From Kitasatospora azatica KCTC 9699 (GTDB lineage Bacteria; Actinomycetota; Actinomycetes; Streptomycetales; Streptomycetaceae): a stretch of DNA of 64,000 nucleotides. Of the stretch, positions 15,896 to 24,900 are shown in pieces; within the stretch, counting starts at the first letter, position 1; every line of letters begins with the position of its first letter. The translations under genes and the position numbers were made by a program. The stretch is from contig NZ_JQMO01000002.1 of assembly GCF_000744785.1 (NCBI RefSeq), forward strand, positions 1,054,001-1,118,000, in the 5' to 3' direction. The notes under the pieces are model-generated. The model worked only from the letters and a program-made list of their open reading frames with translations, ran no database searches and had not been told where the DNA came from.

Positions 15896-16618
15896 ATGTC
15901 AACTCGTCTTCTGACGGCGGCCGCCGCGCTCACCCTCGCTCTCACCCTCACCGAAGCGAACGCCTCGGTCGCGGTCGCCTCGGCCGCGGTCGCCTCGCCT
16001 GCGGTCGCCCCGCCCGCGCAGCCCTCAGAGTCCGCGCAGCCGGCGCACCCCGCGCAGCCCACCGCGGAGATCTTCGCCACCAGCAACACCGCGATCATCA
16101 CCGACCCCGACGACCCCCGGCTCAGCACCCACCTGCGTGCCTTCGAGCGCGAGGTGCGCGGCATCATCCGGACCAACGGCGCCGCGCCCGGCTCCTCCAC
16201 CCTGCTGGACGGCGTCTTCTGGTCCTCGGACCTGAAGCAGGCCACCTACGAGCGCTCCCGCGAGTTCGACGTCAACCGGGTCAGCGCCGACGGGCTGCAC
16301 CACATCGCCGATCTGATCCGCAAGCAGTACCACCAGGAGTCGGTGCTGACCTTCCGCTTCCTGCCCACCACCGCCCCCGACGCCAATGCGGTCGAGATCG
16401 AGGCCCCCGGCGTCACCTCGCAGCGCCTGCACGACGCGCTGCTCGCCGACCCCGTCGCCCGCGACGAACTCGGCGGCGGCTCGGTCGCCCAGGACGGCAG
16501 GCTGATCCTGATCGCCCCGGTGGCCGACCTCCCGCTGACCCAGCACCTGCTCGCCGCACTGGGCGTGGACTGGACCGCGGCTACCGTCCGCTACGGCGCC
16601 GAGGAGTTCGTCGGGTAG
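15896..16618 (+). CDS. Secreted protein of unknown function
   Basis: 240-residue protein with a probable Sec signal (residues 1-25, hydrophobic core LLTAAAALTLALTLT) and then a repetitive AVA/AHPAQ low-complexity segment to about residue 60. The mature part (FATSNTAIITDPDDPRL to the end) shows no family I recognise; it looks like a compact mixed alpha/beta domain with LTFRFLP and RLILIAPVADLP strands. Its last 28 bp overlap the end of the convergent membrane-protein gene. I cannot assign a function. Confidence 0.65.
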   Translation: MSTRLLTAAAALTLALTLTEANASVAVASAAVASPAVAPPAQPSESAQPAHPAQPTAEIFATSNTAIITDPDDPRLSTHLRAFEREVRGIIRTNGAAPGSSTLLDGVFWSSDLKQATYERSREFDVNRVSADGLHHIADLIRKQYHQESVLTFRFLPTTAPDANAVEIEAPGVTSQRLHDALLADPVARDELGGGSVAQDGRLILIAPVADLPLTQHLLAALGVDWTAATVRYGAEEFVG

Positions 16619-17055
16619 GGCCGCTCCCGCAGCACGGCCTGCTCGGCCGCCCAGGGCAGCGAGTACCAGGAGAGCGCCGCCAGCACGGTGGCGCTCGGCA
16701 ACTCGGCCGCGTAGGCCAGCACCTGGGCGAGCAGGTAGGACGAGCCGCGGTGCGCCGAGTACAGGTCGAAGTAGGCGTCCAGGGCGAGCAGCACGGCGGT
16801 GGCGGAGGCGACCGGGCTGGTGGCGCGGTGCCGACGGTGCACCAGCGAGGCCAGCAGGAGCAGCGCCGCCACCTCCATCACGTCCAGCCAGACCCAGGAG
16901 TTGGAGAGGTTCCGGGCCCCGAGGTACCCCCTGACCGACATCGCCAGTACGACGATCCACGGCAGCAGCAGGAACGCGGCCACCCGGAAGGCGATCGGCA
17001 GCCAACGCCGGAGCGTCGCCTCGCGGGCCTCGAGCGCTTTTCGAAGATCAGGCAC
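16591..17055 (-). CDS. Small integral membrane protein, unknown function
   Basis: 154 residues with three or four hydrophobic helices (AFRVAAFLLLPWIVVLAMSV, DVMEVAALLLLASLVH, ATAVLLALDAYFDLY, TVLAALSWYSLPWA). A charged N-terminal MPDLRKALEAREATLRR precedes the first helix. This pattern occurs in actinobacterial membrane proteins of unknown role. GTG start inferred. It ends by overlapping the 3' end of the secreted-protein gene, so one of the two transcripts reads through the other's end. Confidence 0.6.
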   Translation of the reverse strand: MPDLRKALEAREATLRRWLPIAFRVAAFLLLPWIVVLAMSVRGYLGARNLSNSWVWLDVMEVAALLLLASLVHRRHRATSPVASATAVLLALDAYFDLYSAHRGSSYLLAQVLAYAAELPSATVLAALSWYSLPWAAEQAVLRERPYPTNSSAP

Positions 17056-17138
17056 CCGATGATCGTACCTATCCGTGACGGTCCGCCAGCTGATAGGAAT
17101 TCATTCGGCAAGGCACGAAGGCAGCGGGGGAACTGGCA

Positions 17139-18512
17139 GTGGATCAAGCGACAAGTCGACAGGCTCAGGGTGGATCGGCTCAGGGTGGATCGGCTCAGGG
17201 TGGATCGGCTCAGGGTGGATCGGCTCAGGGTGGATCGGCTCAGGGTGGATCGGCTCAGGGTGGATCGGCTCAGGGTCGCCAGGATCAAGCCGGATCGACT
17301 CAGGGTCGACCGGTTCAAGCTGGATCGGATCAGGACAGCGCGACCGTCCTGATCCTCGGGGCCGGACCGGCCGGGCTGGTACTCGGCAACCTGCTGCTGG
17401 CGGCTGGCGTGGACTGCCTGATCGTCGAGCGACAGAGCCGCGCGCACGTCGAGCAGCGGGCCCGCGCCGGCTTCCTCGCCGCCAACACGGTACGGATCCT
17501 GACCGCCAACGGGCTCGCCGACGGCCTGCTGGCCAACGGGCAGCAGCACGACACCTGCGCCTTCCGCACCGACTCGGGCGAGTTCGAGCTCGGCTACCGC
17601 GACCTCGGCCGCCGCGAGGTGCACACCGTCTACCCCCAACAGGACCTGGTCCGCGACCTGGTCGCCGAGTTCCTGGCCCGGGGCGGCGAGCTGCGCTTCG
17701 AGACCGCCGCGATCGGGATCAGCGGACTGGACGGCGACCGGCCCGAGGTCCTCACCCAGGGCCCGGACGGTGCGAGGCGGCTGCTGCACGGCCGCTTCGT
17801 CGCCGGCTGCGACGGCCGGCACGGTCTGGCCCGTACCGCGATACCCGAGGGCGCGGCCCGTCGCACCGGCCGGGACCACGGTGTCTCCTGGCTCGCGCTG
17901 CTGGCCGCCGCGCCGCAGAGCCTGGCGGCCGTCACCTACGCCGTCCACCAGGACGGCTTCGCCGGGCACATGGCCCGCACCCCGCAGGTCACCCGCTACT
18001 ACCTCCAGGTCGAGCACGGCACCGACCCCGCGGACTGGACCGACGACCGAGTCTGGGACGAACTGCAGCTGCGGATGCGCACCGACCAGTACGGCCCGCT
18101 GCACCAGGGCCCGATCCTGGAGCGCCGGGTCCTCAACATGGCCTCCGACGTCCTCGACCCGATCCAGTACGGCCGGCTCTTCCTGGTCGGCGATGCCGCC
18201 AGCCTGATCAGCCCGTCCGCCGCCAAGGGCGCCAACCTCGCGATCATGGAGGCCGAGGTGCTCGCCCAGGCGCTGGCCTCCCAGCTGCGGAACGGTGACG
18301 AGGGCCCGCTCACCCGGTACTCGGCCGACTGCCTGCCCCGCATCTGGCGCGCCCAGGAGTTCTCGCACTGGATGATCAACCTGCTGCACGGCCCCGCCGG
18401 CAAGGACGACGAGGCGGCCTTCCTCCGCGCCCTGCAACGCACCCGCCTGGAGAACCTGCGCACCTCGCGCCGCCACCAGGACCAGTTCGCCGAGCAGTAC
18501 GTGGGGATCTGA
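17139..18512 (+). CDS. pobA: PobA-like 4-hydroxybenzoate 3-monooxygenase with N-terminal GGSAQ repeat
   Basis: 457-residue flavoprotein monooxygenase of the PobA group, hydroxylating 4-hydroxybenzoate-type aromatics with NAD(P)H and O2. The FAD motif VLILGAGPAGLVLGNLL begins near residue 69, followed by the conserved RARAGFLAANTVRIL, TVYPQQDLVRDLV, FVAGCDGRHGLARTAIP, a GRLFLVGDAASLISPSAAKGANLAI GD-loop and a C-terminal EQYVGI, very like classical PobA. Residues 12-47 are an unusual extension of seven GGSAQ-type pentamers coded by a 15-bp array. GTG start with GGGGG-rich context; a later start at the domain edge is possible. It is not next to protocatechuate genes. Confidence 0.82.
   Translation: MDQATSRQAQGGSAQGGSAQGGSAQGGSAQGGSAQGGSAQGGSAQGRQDQAGSTQGRPVQAGSDQDSATVLILGAGPAGLVLGNLLLAAGVDCLIVERQSRAHVEQRARAGFLAANTVRILTANGLADGLLANGQQHDTCAFRTDSGEFELGYRDLGRREVHTVYPQQDLVRDLVAEFLARGGELRFETAAIGISGLDGDRPEVLTQGPDGARRLLHGRFVAGCDGRHGLARTAIPEGAARRTGRDHGVSWLALLAAAPQSLAAVTYAVHQDGFAGHMARTPQVTRYYLQVEHGTDPADWTDDRVWDELQLRMRTDQYGPLHQGPILERRVLNMASDVLDPIQYGRLFLVGDAASLISPSAAKGANLAIMEAEVLAQALASQLRNGDEGPLTRYSADCLPRIWRAQEFSHWMINLLHGPAGKDDEAAFLRALQRTRLENLRTSRRHQDQFAEQYVGI
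17162..17281 (+). repeat. 15-bp minisatellite inside pobA
   Basis: Seven perfect copies of GGCTCAGGGTGGATC (17162-17266) and an eighth broken one, then more degenerate GATC-rich copies to about 17331. The unit keeps the reading frame. Confidence 0.95.
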
Positions 18513-18540
18513 CGGCCCCAAGTGGCCACCTCCTCGGCCG

Positions 18541-18624
18541 ACCGCTACCTCGCCGGACCGGGCGCTACCTCGGCGGGCCGGGCGCTACCTCGCCAGACCA
18601 GGCGCTACCTCGCCGGACCGGGCG
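18541..18624. repeat. 20-bp tandem repeat after pobA
   Basis: Four 20-bp copies of GGCGCTACCTCGCCGGACCG (18541-18620) plus a fragment, beginning 28 nt after the PobA stop. This fills the gap to the convergent serine-hydrolase gene. Confidence 0.9.
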
Positions 18625-18651
18625 TTTCCGACCGGCGCCGCGACCCGGCGA

Positions 18652-19557
18652 TCAGGCGCCTTCCTCGCGCAGCGCCGCGACGGCCCGCGCGGTGGCACTG
18701 CCGATCGCGGCGTTGATCGCGAACTCGTCCGCGCCGGGCCGGGACCGGGTGAAGACGGCGGCAGCGTACTTCCGGCCGTCCGGGTACGAGATCACACCGA
18801 TCTCGTTGCGCACCACCCCGATCAGACTGCCGCTCTTGGCCGCCACCTGCACCGGCCGCCGGAACCCCGCCGCGATCCGATGCCGCGTCAACTGCTTGGC
18901 CATGATGCCGCGTACGCGTTCGCAGGCGGCAGCCGGGCCGGCCTGGTCGGTCCAGATCAGCCGTAGCAGCCTGACCAGGTCGCGCGGCGTGCCACGGGTA
19001 CCCTTCGCCGGGTCGAGCGCCCGGGAGCTCAGCAGCCGCTCGTCGGCCCGCGCCATCTCGTCCGCCGACGCCCCCGCCGACCAGGCGAGCGCATCCGCCC
19101 AGTCGGCGCGGCCGATGTCCTGGCCGATGGAGTCGAGCATGGTCTGCAGGTCCGACTCCAGCACGGTACTGGTCAGTCCGAGCCGTGCCGCCATCGCGTT
19201 GACGGCATCGACACCGATCCGCCGCAGCAGTTCGTCAGTGGTGTGGTTGTCGCTGATCGTGAGCATCAGCACCACCATGTCCCGTAGCGAAAGCACCACA
19301 TCGTCCTGCAGGAGCGAGATCCCGGTGGGCCCCGGCGTCCGGCCGACAGCGCCGAGCGTCACGCGCTCACCCGGGTCCAACCGCCCATCGGCGAAGCAGC
19401 TCTCCGCCTCCAGCGCGATCAACACCTTGGACACCGAGGCCAACACCGCCTGCTGATCCGCCCGCACCGCGACCTCAGCGCCGCCATCGAGCGACTGGAC
19501 GCACAACGTGCCTTCGCAACCGGCCTGTTCGAAAACCGCGCTGATCTTGTCCGTCAT
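18652..19557 (-). CDS. Class A beta-lactamase-fold serine hydrolase, no signal peptide
   Basis: 301-residue protein of the class A beta-lactamase/DD-peptidase superfamily. Catalytic elements are visible: SxxK as SVSK at residues 41-44, SDN at 102-104 (ISDNHTTDELL), and KSGS in the VAAKSGSLIG strand near residue 240. No Sec or Tat signal precedes the domain, so the protein looks cytosolic or non-classically exported. The class A Glu166 omega-loop signature is not evident, so true beta-lactam hydrolysis is uncertain. It is the last gene of an apparent three-gene operon with a HAD protein and FAD monooxygenase; 13 bp separate it from the former. Confidence 0.82.
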   Translation of the reverse strand: MTDKISAVFEQAGCEGTLCVQSLDGGAEVAVRADQQAVLASVSKVLIALEAESCFADGRLDPGERVTLGAVGRTPGPTGISLLQDDVVLSLRDMVVLMLTISDNHTTDELLRRIGVDAVNAMAARLGLTSTVLESDLQTMLDSIGQDIGRADWADALAWSAGASADEMARADERLLSSRALDPAKGTRGTPRDLVRLLRLIWTDQAGPAAACERVRGIMAKQLTRHRIAAGFRRPVQVAAKSGSLIGVVRNEIGVISYPDGRKYAAAVFTRSRPGADEFAINAAIGSATARAVAALREEGA

Positions 19558-19570
19558 GCCACGGATTCTC

Positions 19571-20107
19571 TCAGCTCCCTCCCCGCCCCGGAAGGCGGTC
19601 GGCTCCCGCCAGCCCCCGCAACCACTCGGCGAGCGCGACGAAGTCGGCGTCAGTCAGGCCGCGACGGGGGTCGACGCGATGGAGCAGGGCCGGCCCCCGA
19701 TGATGCGCCGCCACCCACCCGCGATCGACGCCGGTGATCTCGTCGTCAACCCACACGAACGCGCGCCCGGCTGCCCGCGCCACCAACGCCCGAGTCTTCC
19801 AGTGCAGTCCGCGCCGCTCATCCGCCTCATCCAGCCCCGACGGCTCCGGCCAACCCACCACCTCCAACTCCGGCAGCCCGAGCCTCGGCGCGATGCACTC
19901 GTTCGCGTCAGCCATCCACGTGGTGGCCCACACCAACTCGCACCCCAACGCCCTCAACCGCGCCCCGACCTTCGGATCCACCCTCCCCAACAACGGATTC
20001 GAGTCGTCCTCCCCCGCTCCCGGCCCCCGCTGCGACCCCGCCCCGAACGGAACGATCGGCCCATCGACATCGAGAAAGAGCAGCGGCCGCTGCGCGGAAC
20101 CAGTCAC
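19571..20107 (-). CDS. HAD-like hydrolase-domain protein
   Basis: 178 residues. The N-terminal LLFLDVDGPIVPFG matches HAD motif I (DxD), the segment VWATTWMADAN matches the motif II position, and FVWVDDEITGVDR resembles motif III/IV with an acidic pair. It is shorter than typical HAD phosphatases and lacks a clear cap domain. It starts GTG with a 4-nt GTGA overlap with the FAD monooxygenase stop, which implies translational coupling. Substrate unknown. Confidence 0.72.
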   Translation of the reverse strand: MTGSAQRPLLFLDVDGPIVPFGAGSQRGPGAGEDDSNPLLGRVDPKVGARLRALGCELVWATTWMADANECIAPRLGLPELEVVGWPEPSGLDEADERRGLHWKTRALVARAAGRAFVWVDDEITGVDRGWVAAHHRGPALLHRVDPRRGLTDADFVALAEWLRGLAGADRLPGRGGS

Positions 20108-21318
20108 AGCTGCAGGCTACCCAGGCCCTGGCCGGGGCTCTGGCCCTGGATGCTCAGAACAGCTCCCGTGCGCGCGTGCTGGCCCTGGGGGCCACCGTTG
20201 AAGAGGCCGATGAGTCCGAACGGTGCGTGGTCGCCGAGGCAGATGCCCAGCATTTCGTGCGCCTCGGCGTAGATGGGTTCGGTACGCGCGAACAGCGCCT
20301 CCTCATAGGCAGTGAGAGCCGCTTCGATGTTGTCGGGGTGAGCGGCGATCGCCTTGGCGAGTTCGGCGCCGTCGAGCATCGCCAGGTTCGCGCCGTCGCC
20401 GGACGGCGGCATGAGGTGTGCGGCATCGCCGAGGAGCGTCACTCCGGGCACGCGGTCCCATCGGTGTCCGTCCGGGAGTGTGTGGATCATGCGCGCGACC
20501 GGAGCGACCGCGCTGTCGGTGATCAGCGCGGTGAGCTCCGGAGCCCAGCCGTCGAACTCGGCCGCGACCCGAGCGGTCGCGGCGGCGGCATCGGTGAAGT
20601 CGATGCCGGCGATCCACTCGGCGGAGCGGTTCAGCTCGACGTAGGCGTGCAGGATGTTCCCCGCCTCGCGGTGCACGATGATTCCCTTACCGGGAGTCAG
20701 CGCGTACATCGCCCCGGCACCGACCGCATCGGCCGTCGCGGGGTGCCGCTCATCGACGTCGTACAGGTAGGTGTCGATGAACGTCGTGCCGGTGTACTCA
20801 GGCTCGGCGTCGGAGAGCAGCGGGCGGATCTTCGACCAGGCTCCGTCGGCACCGACGAGGAGGCTGGTGGTCACGGTTGAGCCGTCGGCGAAGGTCAGCT
20901 CGTGCCGGCCGGCGCTGAGAGCGCGGGCGCCGGTGACCTTGTGCGCCCATTGGACCGTCTGGTCGGGCAGGGAGTCGAGCAGGATCCGGCGCAGATCTCC
21001 GCGGAGCACTTCGGGGCGCTGCCCCGTGCCGTCGTCGGGGGCCTCGAACAGCAGCTTGCCGTGCTGGTCGAGCACGCGCGCCGCTTCGGCGCCTCCGTGG
21101 ATGATCGCGCGGAACTCGTCGGTGAGGCCGGCGTCGGCGAGTGCGCGCTGCCCGTCGTCCTCGTGGATGTCGACCTGGCCGCCCTGCGTGCGGGACTTCT
21201 CCGAGGGATCGGCCTCGTAGACCATCGCGGGGATGCCGTGGACGTGCAGGACCCGGGCGAGTGTCAGTCCGCCGAGGCCGGCGCCGACTATGGCGATCGG
21301 GTGGTGGCTGGTGTTCAT
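20104..21318 (-). CDS. FAD-dependent monooxygenase, TetX-like
   Basis: 404-residue class A flavoprotein monooxygenase. N-terminal IAIVGAGLGGLTLARVL is the FAD GxGxxG motif; the DG motif LLVGADGAWSKIRPLL and the GD motif GVTLLGDAAHLMPPSGDGANLAM are intact. The overall layout resembles TetX and other small-aromatic hydroxylases. The start ATG (21318) has GAGGAAG upstream, and a longer frame beginning at 21567 would cross the intergenic inverted repeat. It leads a probable operon with the HAD and serine-hydrolase genes and is divergent from a 155-aa protein of unknown function. Drug inactivation is possible but unproven. Confidence 0.85.
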   Translation of the reverse strand: MNTSHHPIAIVGAGLGGLTLARVLHVHGIPAMVYEADPSEKSRTQGGQVDIHEDDGQRALADAGLTDEFRAIIHGGAEAARVLDQHGKLLFEAPDDGTGQRPEVLRGDLRRILLDSLPDQTVQWAHKVTGARALSAGRHELTFADGSTVTTSLLVGADGAWSKIRPLLSDAEPEYTGTTFIDTYLYDVDERHPATADAVGAGAMYALTPGKGIIVHREAGNILHAYVELNRSAEWIAGIDFTDAAAATARVAAEFDGWAPELTALITDSAVAPVARMIHTLPDGHRWDRVPGVTLLGDAAHLMPPSGDGANLAMLDGAELAKAIAAHPDNIEAALTAYEEALFARTEPIYAEAHEMLGICLGDHAPFGLIGLFNGGPQGQHARTGAVLSIQGQSPGQGLGSLQL

Positions 21319-21370
21319 GGGCTTCCTCGCTTCTGTGCGGGCGCAGCGCCAGGGGCCCGAATGGCCCGAG

Positions 21371-21390
21371 GCGTCTGGGCTTTCAGACGC
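21371..21390. promoter_or_regulatory. Inverted repeat between divergent genes, operator candidate
   Basis: Perfect 7-bp arms GCGTCTG and CAGACGC with a 6-nt spacer, 53-72 bp upstream of the FAD monooxygenase start and 71-90 bp upstream of the divergent unknown gene. A second small repeat, GGGCCCGAATGGCCCG, lies just upstream. Consistent with an operator; the binding protein is unknown. Confidence 0.45.
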
Positions 21391-21460
21391 ACTGATCACA
21401 GTCATCGGCCAGGCATCCTCTTCCTTGGCCCGGCAGCGGAAGCGAGCATGAACAGCGAGT

Positions 21461-21928
21461 ATGAACACTGACAGCGAGGGCGGGGAGCCGGCCGAGCACG
21501 CACGCTTCGCGCGGTACCTCGATGCGTTCGCGCAGGTCCCGGAGGCGGCGGAAGTCGAGCTGGTCACCGTCGTTCTCGGCGACCCCGATCAGGTGATGGC
21601 TGTGTCGGCGGTCGCGCAGCACCTGGATCGGCGGGCAGCGGCCTTGCTGTCAGACCCGCGGTTCCAAGCCTGGGCGGCGAGTATGAGCGGCACTGTCGCC
21701 TCATATCCCTTCCTCACCCGGCGCTTGAGCGAGTGGTCCCTGTTCAGAGCCATCGCAGTCGACGAGCCCTGGGATCCCGACGCGCTGATCACCGCGACGG
21801 ACTGGCTGCAACGCAAGGTCAGCGAGGGCTCGACTTCAGCACGAGCCTTGCGGGCCCTGGCCGAGAGCGGCCGCACCCGACGGGTGCGCAGCACCGCCAG
21901 GACCCGGCTGACTCAGCGTCGCCGCTGA
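21461..21928 (+). CDS. Small protein of unknown function divergent from FAD monooxygenase
   Basis: 155 residues, mostly helical, with no domain I can name. It runs HARFARYLDAFAQVPEAAEVELV, then DRRAAALLSDPRFQAWAASM, EWSLFRAIAVDEPWDPDALITATDWLQRKV, and a basic C-terminus rich in Arg/Thr/Ser (TRRVRSTARTRLTQRRR). The composition suggests a nucleic-acid-contacting or scaffolding role, but that is a guess. A 7-codon mini-frame from 21448 overlaps its start and could serve as a leader. Its position opposite a TetX-like operon is suggestive of a regulator. Confidence 0.55.
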   Translation: MNTDSEGGEPAEHARFARYLDAFAQVPEAAEVELVTVVLGDPDQVMAVSAVAQHLDRRAAALLSDPRFQAWAASMSGTVASYPFLTRRLSEWSLFRAIAVDEPWDPDALITATDWLQRKVSEGSTSARALRALAESGRTRRVRSTARTRLTQRRR

Positions 21929-21976
21929 GCGGACCGGCTCTGCTTCCGTCCCAGGTCTCCTGACGGTCCGTCAATC

Positions 21977-24900
21977 TCAGTAGGTGACTGTCACTCCGCT
22001 CACCGTGTGTGCGTCATTGAGCCCGCCTGTGGCCGCCGTGAAGCCGACCAGGGCGGGGCTTGGCAGTTGTACCGCGGTGTCGATCACCGGTGTGCCGTCC
22101 ACCGAGACCTGGAGGTGGCCGCCGGTGGCTCTGGCCTCGATGGTGTGGGGGCCGTTGCGCAGGTTGGGGATGTTCTGGGCGGTGGACGCATAGCTCAGGG
22201 CGTCGCCGGTGCCCTGGGTGGCGACGCCGACGAAGTTGGCCGAGGGGTCGTTGCCGTTCTGGTAGGTGTCGAGGGTGACGGCGACCCCGGGCAGTCCTGC
22301 GTAGCCCAGGCCACCTCCGCCGACGCCCAGGGCGTGCTCGGTGGTGCGGCCGGCGTCGAGCAGGACGAAGGCCAGGCCGTCCGCACCGCTGCCGCCGCCG
22401 ATGGAGGCGGTGAACCGGGCGTGCAGTTGGGCGGTCGGCACCGCGGTCGGGTACAGCGCGGAGCCGGTCTCATCACTGGCCGCCGGGGTGAGGACCAGGT
22501 CGGTACCGGAGAAGGCGGCGCTGCCGTTGAGCGTCCAGCCGTCGGCGCTGGGGGCGGGGACCGTACCGCCCTGCACGGCGGTGCCGGTGAAGCGCACCGT
22601 CTGCGCGCCCTGGCCGTCGTTCCCGGTGATCAGGTACTGCCCGGAGGCCGAGCCGGTAGCCGTGGGAGCAAGGGTGATGGCCTGGTGGATCACGTCACCC
22701 GGGTTGATCTGCTGTCCCTCGGCGACCGGATTGGGGACCGCGAAGGGCGGCGTGGGTGGTGCGGCCTTGGTGATGGTCAGCGCCAGGTTGCCGGTGTTGC
22801 TGAGGTCGAAGGTCCTGGTGGCCGAGCCGCCGACCGGGACTTCGCCGAAGTCCACGCTGGTCGGGCTGATCGTCAGGTGCGGCGCGCCGACCACCGCCGA
22901 ACCGGTGAGCGGAACGGTGACCGAGAGCCCGTCGGCCCCGGTGACGGTCAGTTGGGAGGAGTCGCCGCCCGGCGGGCTGGCGACCGTCGGGGTGTAGCTC
23001 ACCGAGACCGTGACCGAGGCTCCCGGGTCGATCTGCGCACCGGCTGCGGGCAGCCCGCTGGCCGAGAAGGGCGCGGCAGGGGCGGTGGTGGTGGCGACCG
23101 TCTCGGCACTGGTCCCGGTGTTGCTGATGGTGACGCTCAGCGTCTCGCTCTGGCCGGTGGCGAGTTCACCGAAGGCCAGGGTGGGCGGGGAGGCTCCGAA
23201 GCCCGGCTGGGTACCGGTGCCGTGCAGGTCGAGCCCGACGGTGCCGGCTGCCCCGCCCACGGTGACCGAGAAGCTGAGGGTCGCGGTGGCACCGCCGGCG
23301 CCGGTGGGCGTGAAGGTGACCGGGACGTCGAAGGTCTGGCCGGTGTTGAGGGTGACCGGCAGGGCGGGCGCCGGGCTGCCGATGGCGAAGGGCGCGGTGG
23401 TGGCCACGGCGGTGATCGTCACGGCCCGGGTGGCCGTGACAGTCACGGTGGCGGTACCGGTGTTACCGACGGCGGTCTGGCCGAAGTCGACCGGGGTGCC
23501 GATGAGTGCGCCCTGGGCGGGGCGGCCGAAGGCGAGCAGCTGACCGTCCCGGGTGCCGACGTAGACCCGTCCGTTGCTCACCGCCGCGACCGGGAACTTG
23601 ACGGCGGTGCCGATCGGGGCGGACCAGCGCAGCCTCAGCACGCCGTTGACCGGAACGGCGTCGTAGGCACGCAGCTGGGCATTGCTGCCGTTGGAGCCGC
23701 CGGGACAGGTGACCCAGACCAGGGCGGAGCCGGAGGTGGTACCGGTGGAGCTGACCACCGGCGAGCCGGGATAGTGGCCGATGCTGCCGCTGCTGGTGCC
23801 GGCGCTGGTCAGCACGGGCAGGCCGGTACCGGAGACGCCGTAGCTGAGGGCGCGCAGCACACCGTCGTTCTCGGCGACGTAGACATAGCCGCCGTCGCCA
23901 CCCCAGACCGCGGGGTGGCCCCAGACCCCGCGGAACGGGCCGCTGACGCTGAGCGCGGCGTCCGGCACACCGCGCCTGCTGCGGCCGCCGAGATCGTCCC
24001 GGTCGAGCAGGAAGACCCGGCCGTCCTTGCCGATCTGGACCATCAGGTTCGGGTGGGCCGCCGTCCCGAAGGGCGGCGAGGGCAGTGCGACCGGGCCGCC
24101 CGAGCCGAGGTCCTGGTCGTTGTTGTCGAGGTCGTCCGCGTTGCTCGGGCTGAAGAAGTCCTTGGCGACCAGATCGGGGCCGGCGTCTGCGGCGACCCGG
24201 ACCACGGATTCGGCGAGGTGGCCGGGCGGCTGCTTGCCCGGGCCGGGCGCCGGCGAGATGCCGTTGCCGGTGGAGAGGAAGATCCGGCCCGGGCCGTCGG
24301 AGACCGGACCGTCGCCGCCCATCCAGACGCCCGCCATCTTGCCCCCGGCGGCGTCCTGGGTCGCCCAGAGGCGGATGGCTCGGGTGTCGGTCCGGACGCC
24401 GACCACGTAGCCGACATAGGGCCCGGCGTCGCAGTGCGAGCCGAAGCCCGCGAAGACCTCGCCGTCGAGCAGCAGCAGGCCGGGACGCTGATGGGCGGTG
24501 AACGGGATGATCGGGTTGGACGGGTCGTTGGCCGGGGCGCCCTGGATGGTGACCGGCCATCCGGGGTGCTCCAGGCCGGTGGCGAGGTCGAGCGCGTGCA
24601 GGTACCAGTGCGGGTGCTTCTCGTCGGGGCCGTCGTTGACCTTGGCGGTGACGTAGACCAGGCCTGACGAGGCGTCGTACACCGGCGTGGCCGTGACGCC
24701 GAGATTGGGGACCAGATCACCGCAGCCGATGGCCGAGGCGGGCCAGGCGGGGCCGAGCGAGCGGGACCAGAGGACGGCACCGGTCACCGCGTGGATGCCG
24801 TAGACGAAGTTGTTCTCGGTGGCGACCAGCACGGTGCTGCCGATCACCAGCGGCTGGGCGTAGACCTGCCCGTCGACCGTGGTGGCGAAGAGCTGGCCGA

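Noticed and set aside
17162..17281. Repeats resembling a CRISPR array
   Set aside because: 15-bp units are contiguous with no spacers and lie in frame inside a coding gene, so it is a minisatellite.
18652..19557. Calling the class A fold protein a resistance beta-lactamase
   Set aside because: No signal peptide and no clear Glu166 omega-loop, so only the superfamily is assigned.
22007..24667. 886-codon forward frame opposite the propeller protein
   Set aside because: Shadow of the real minus-strand gene; low-complexity Gly/Asp/Arg translation without motifs.
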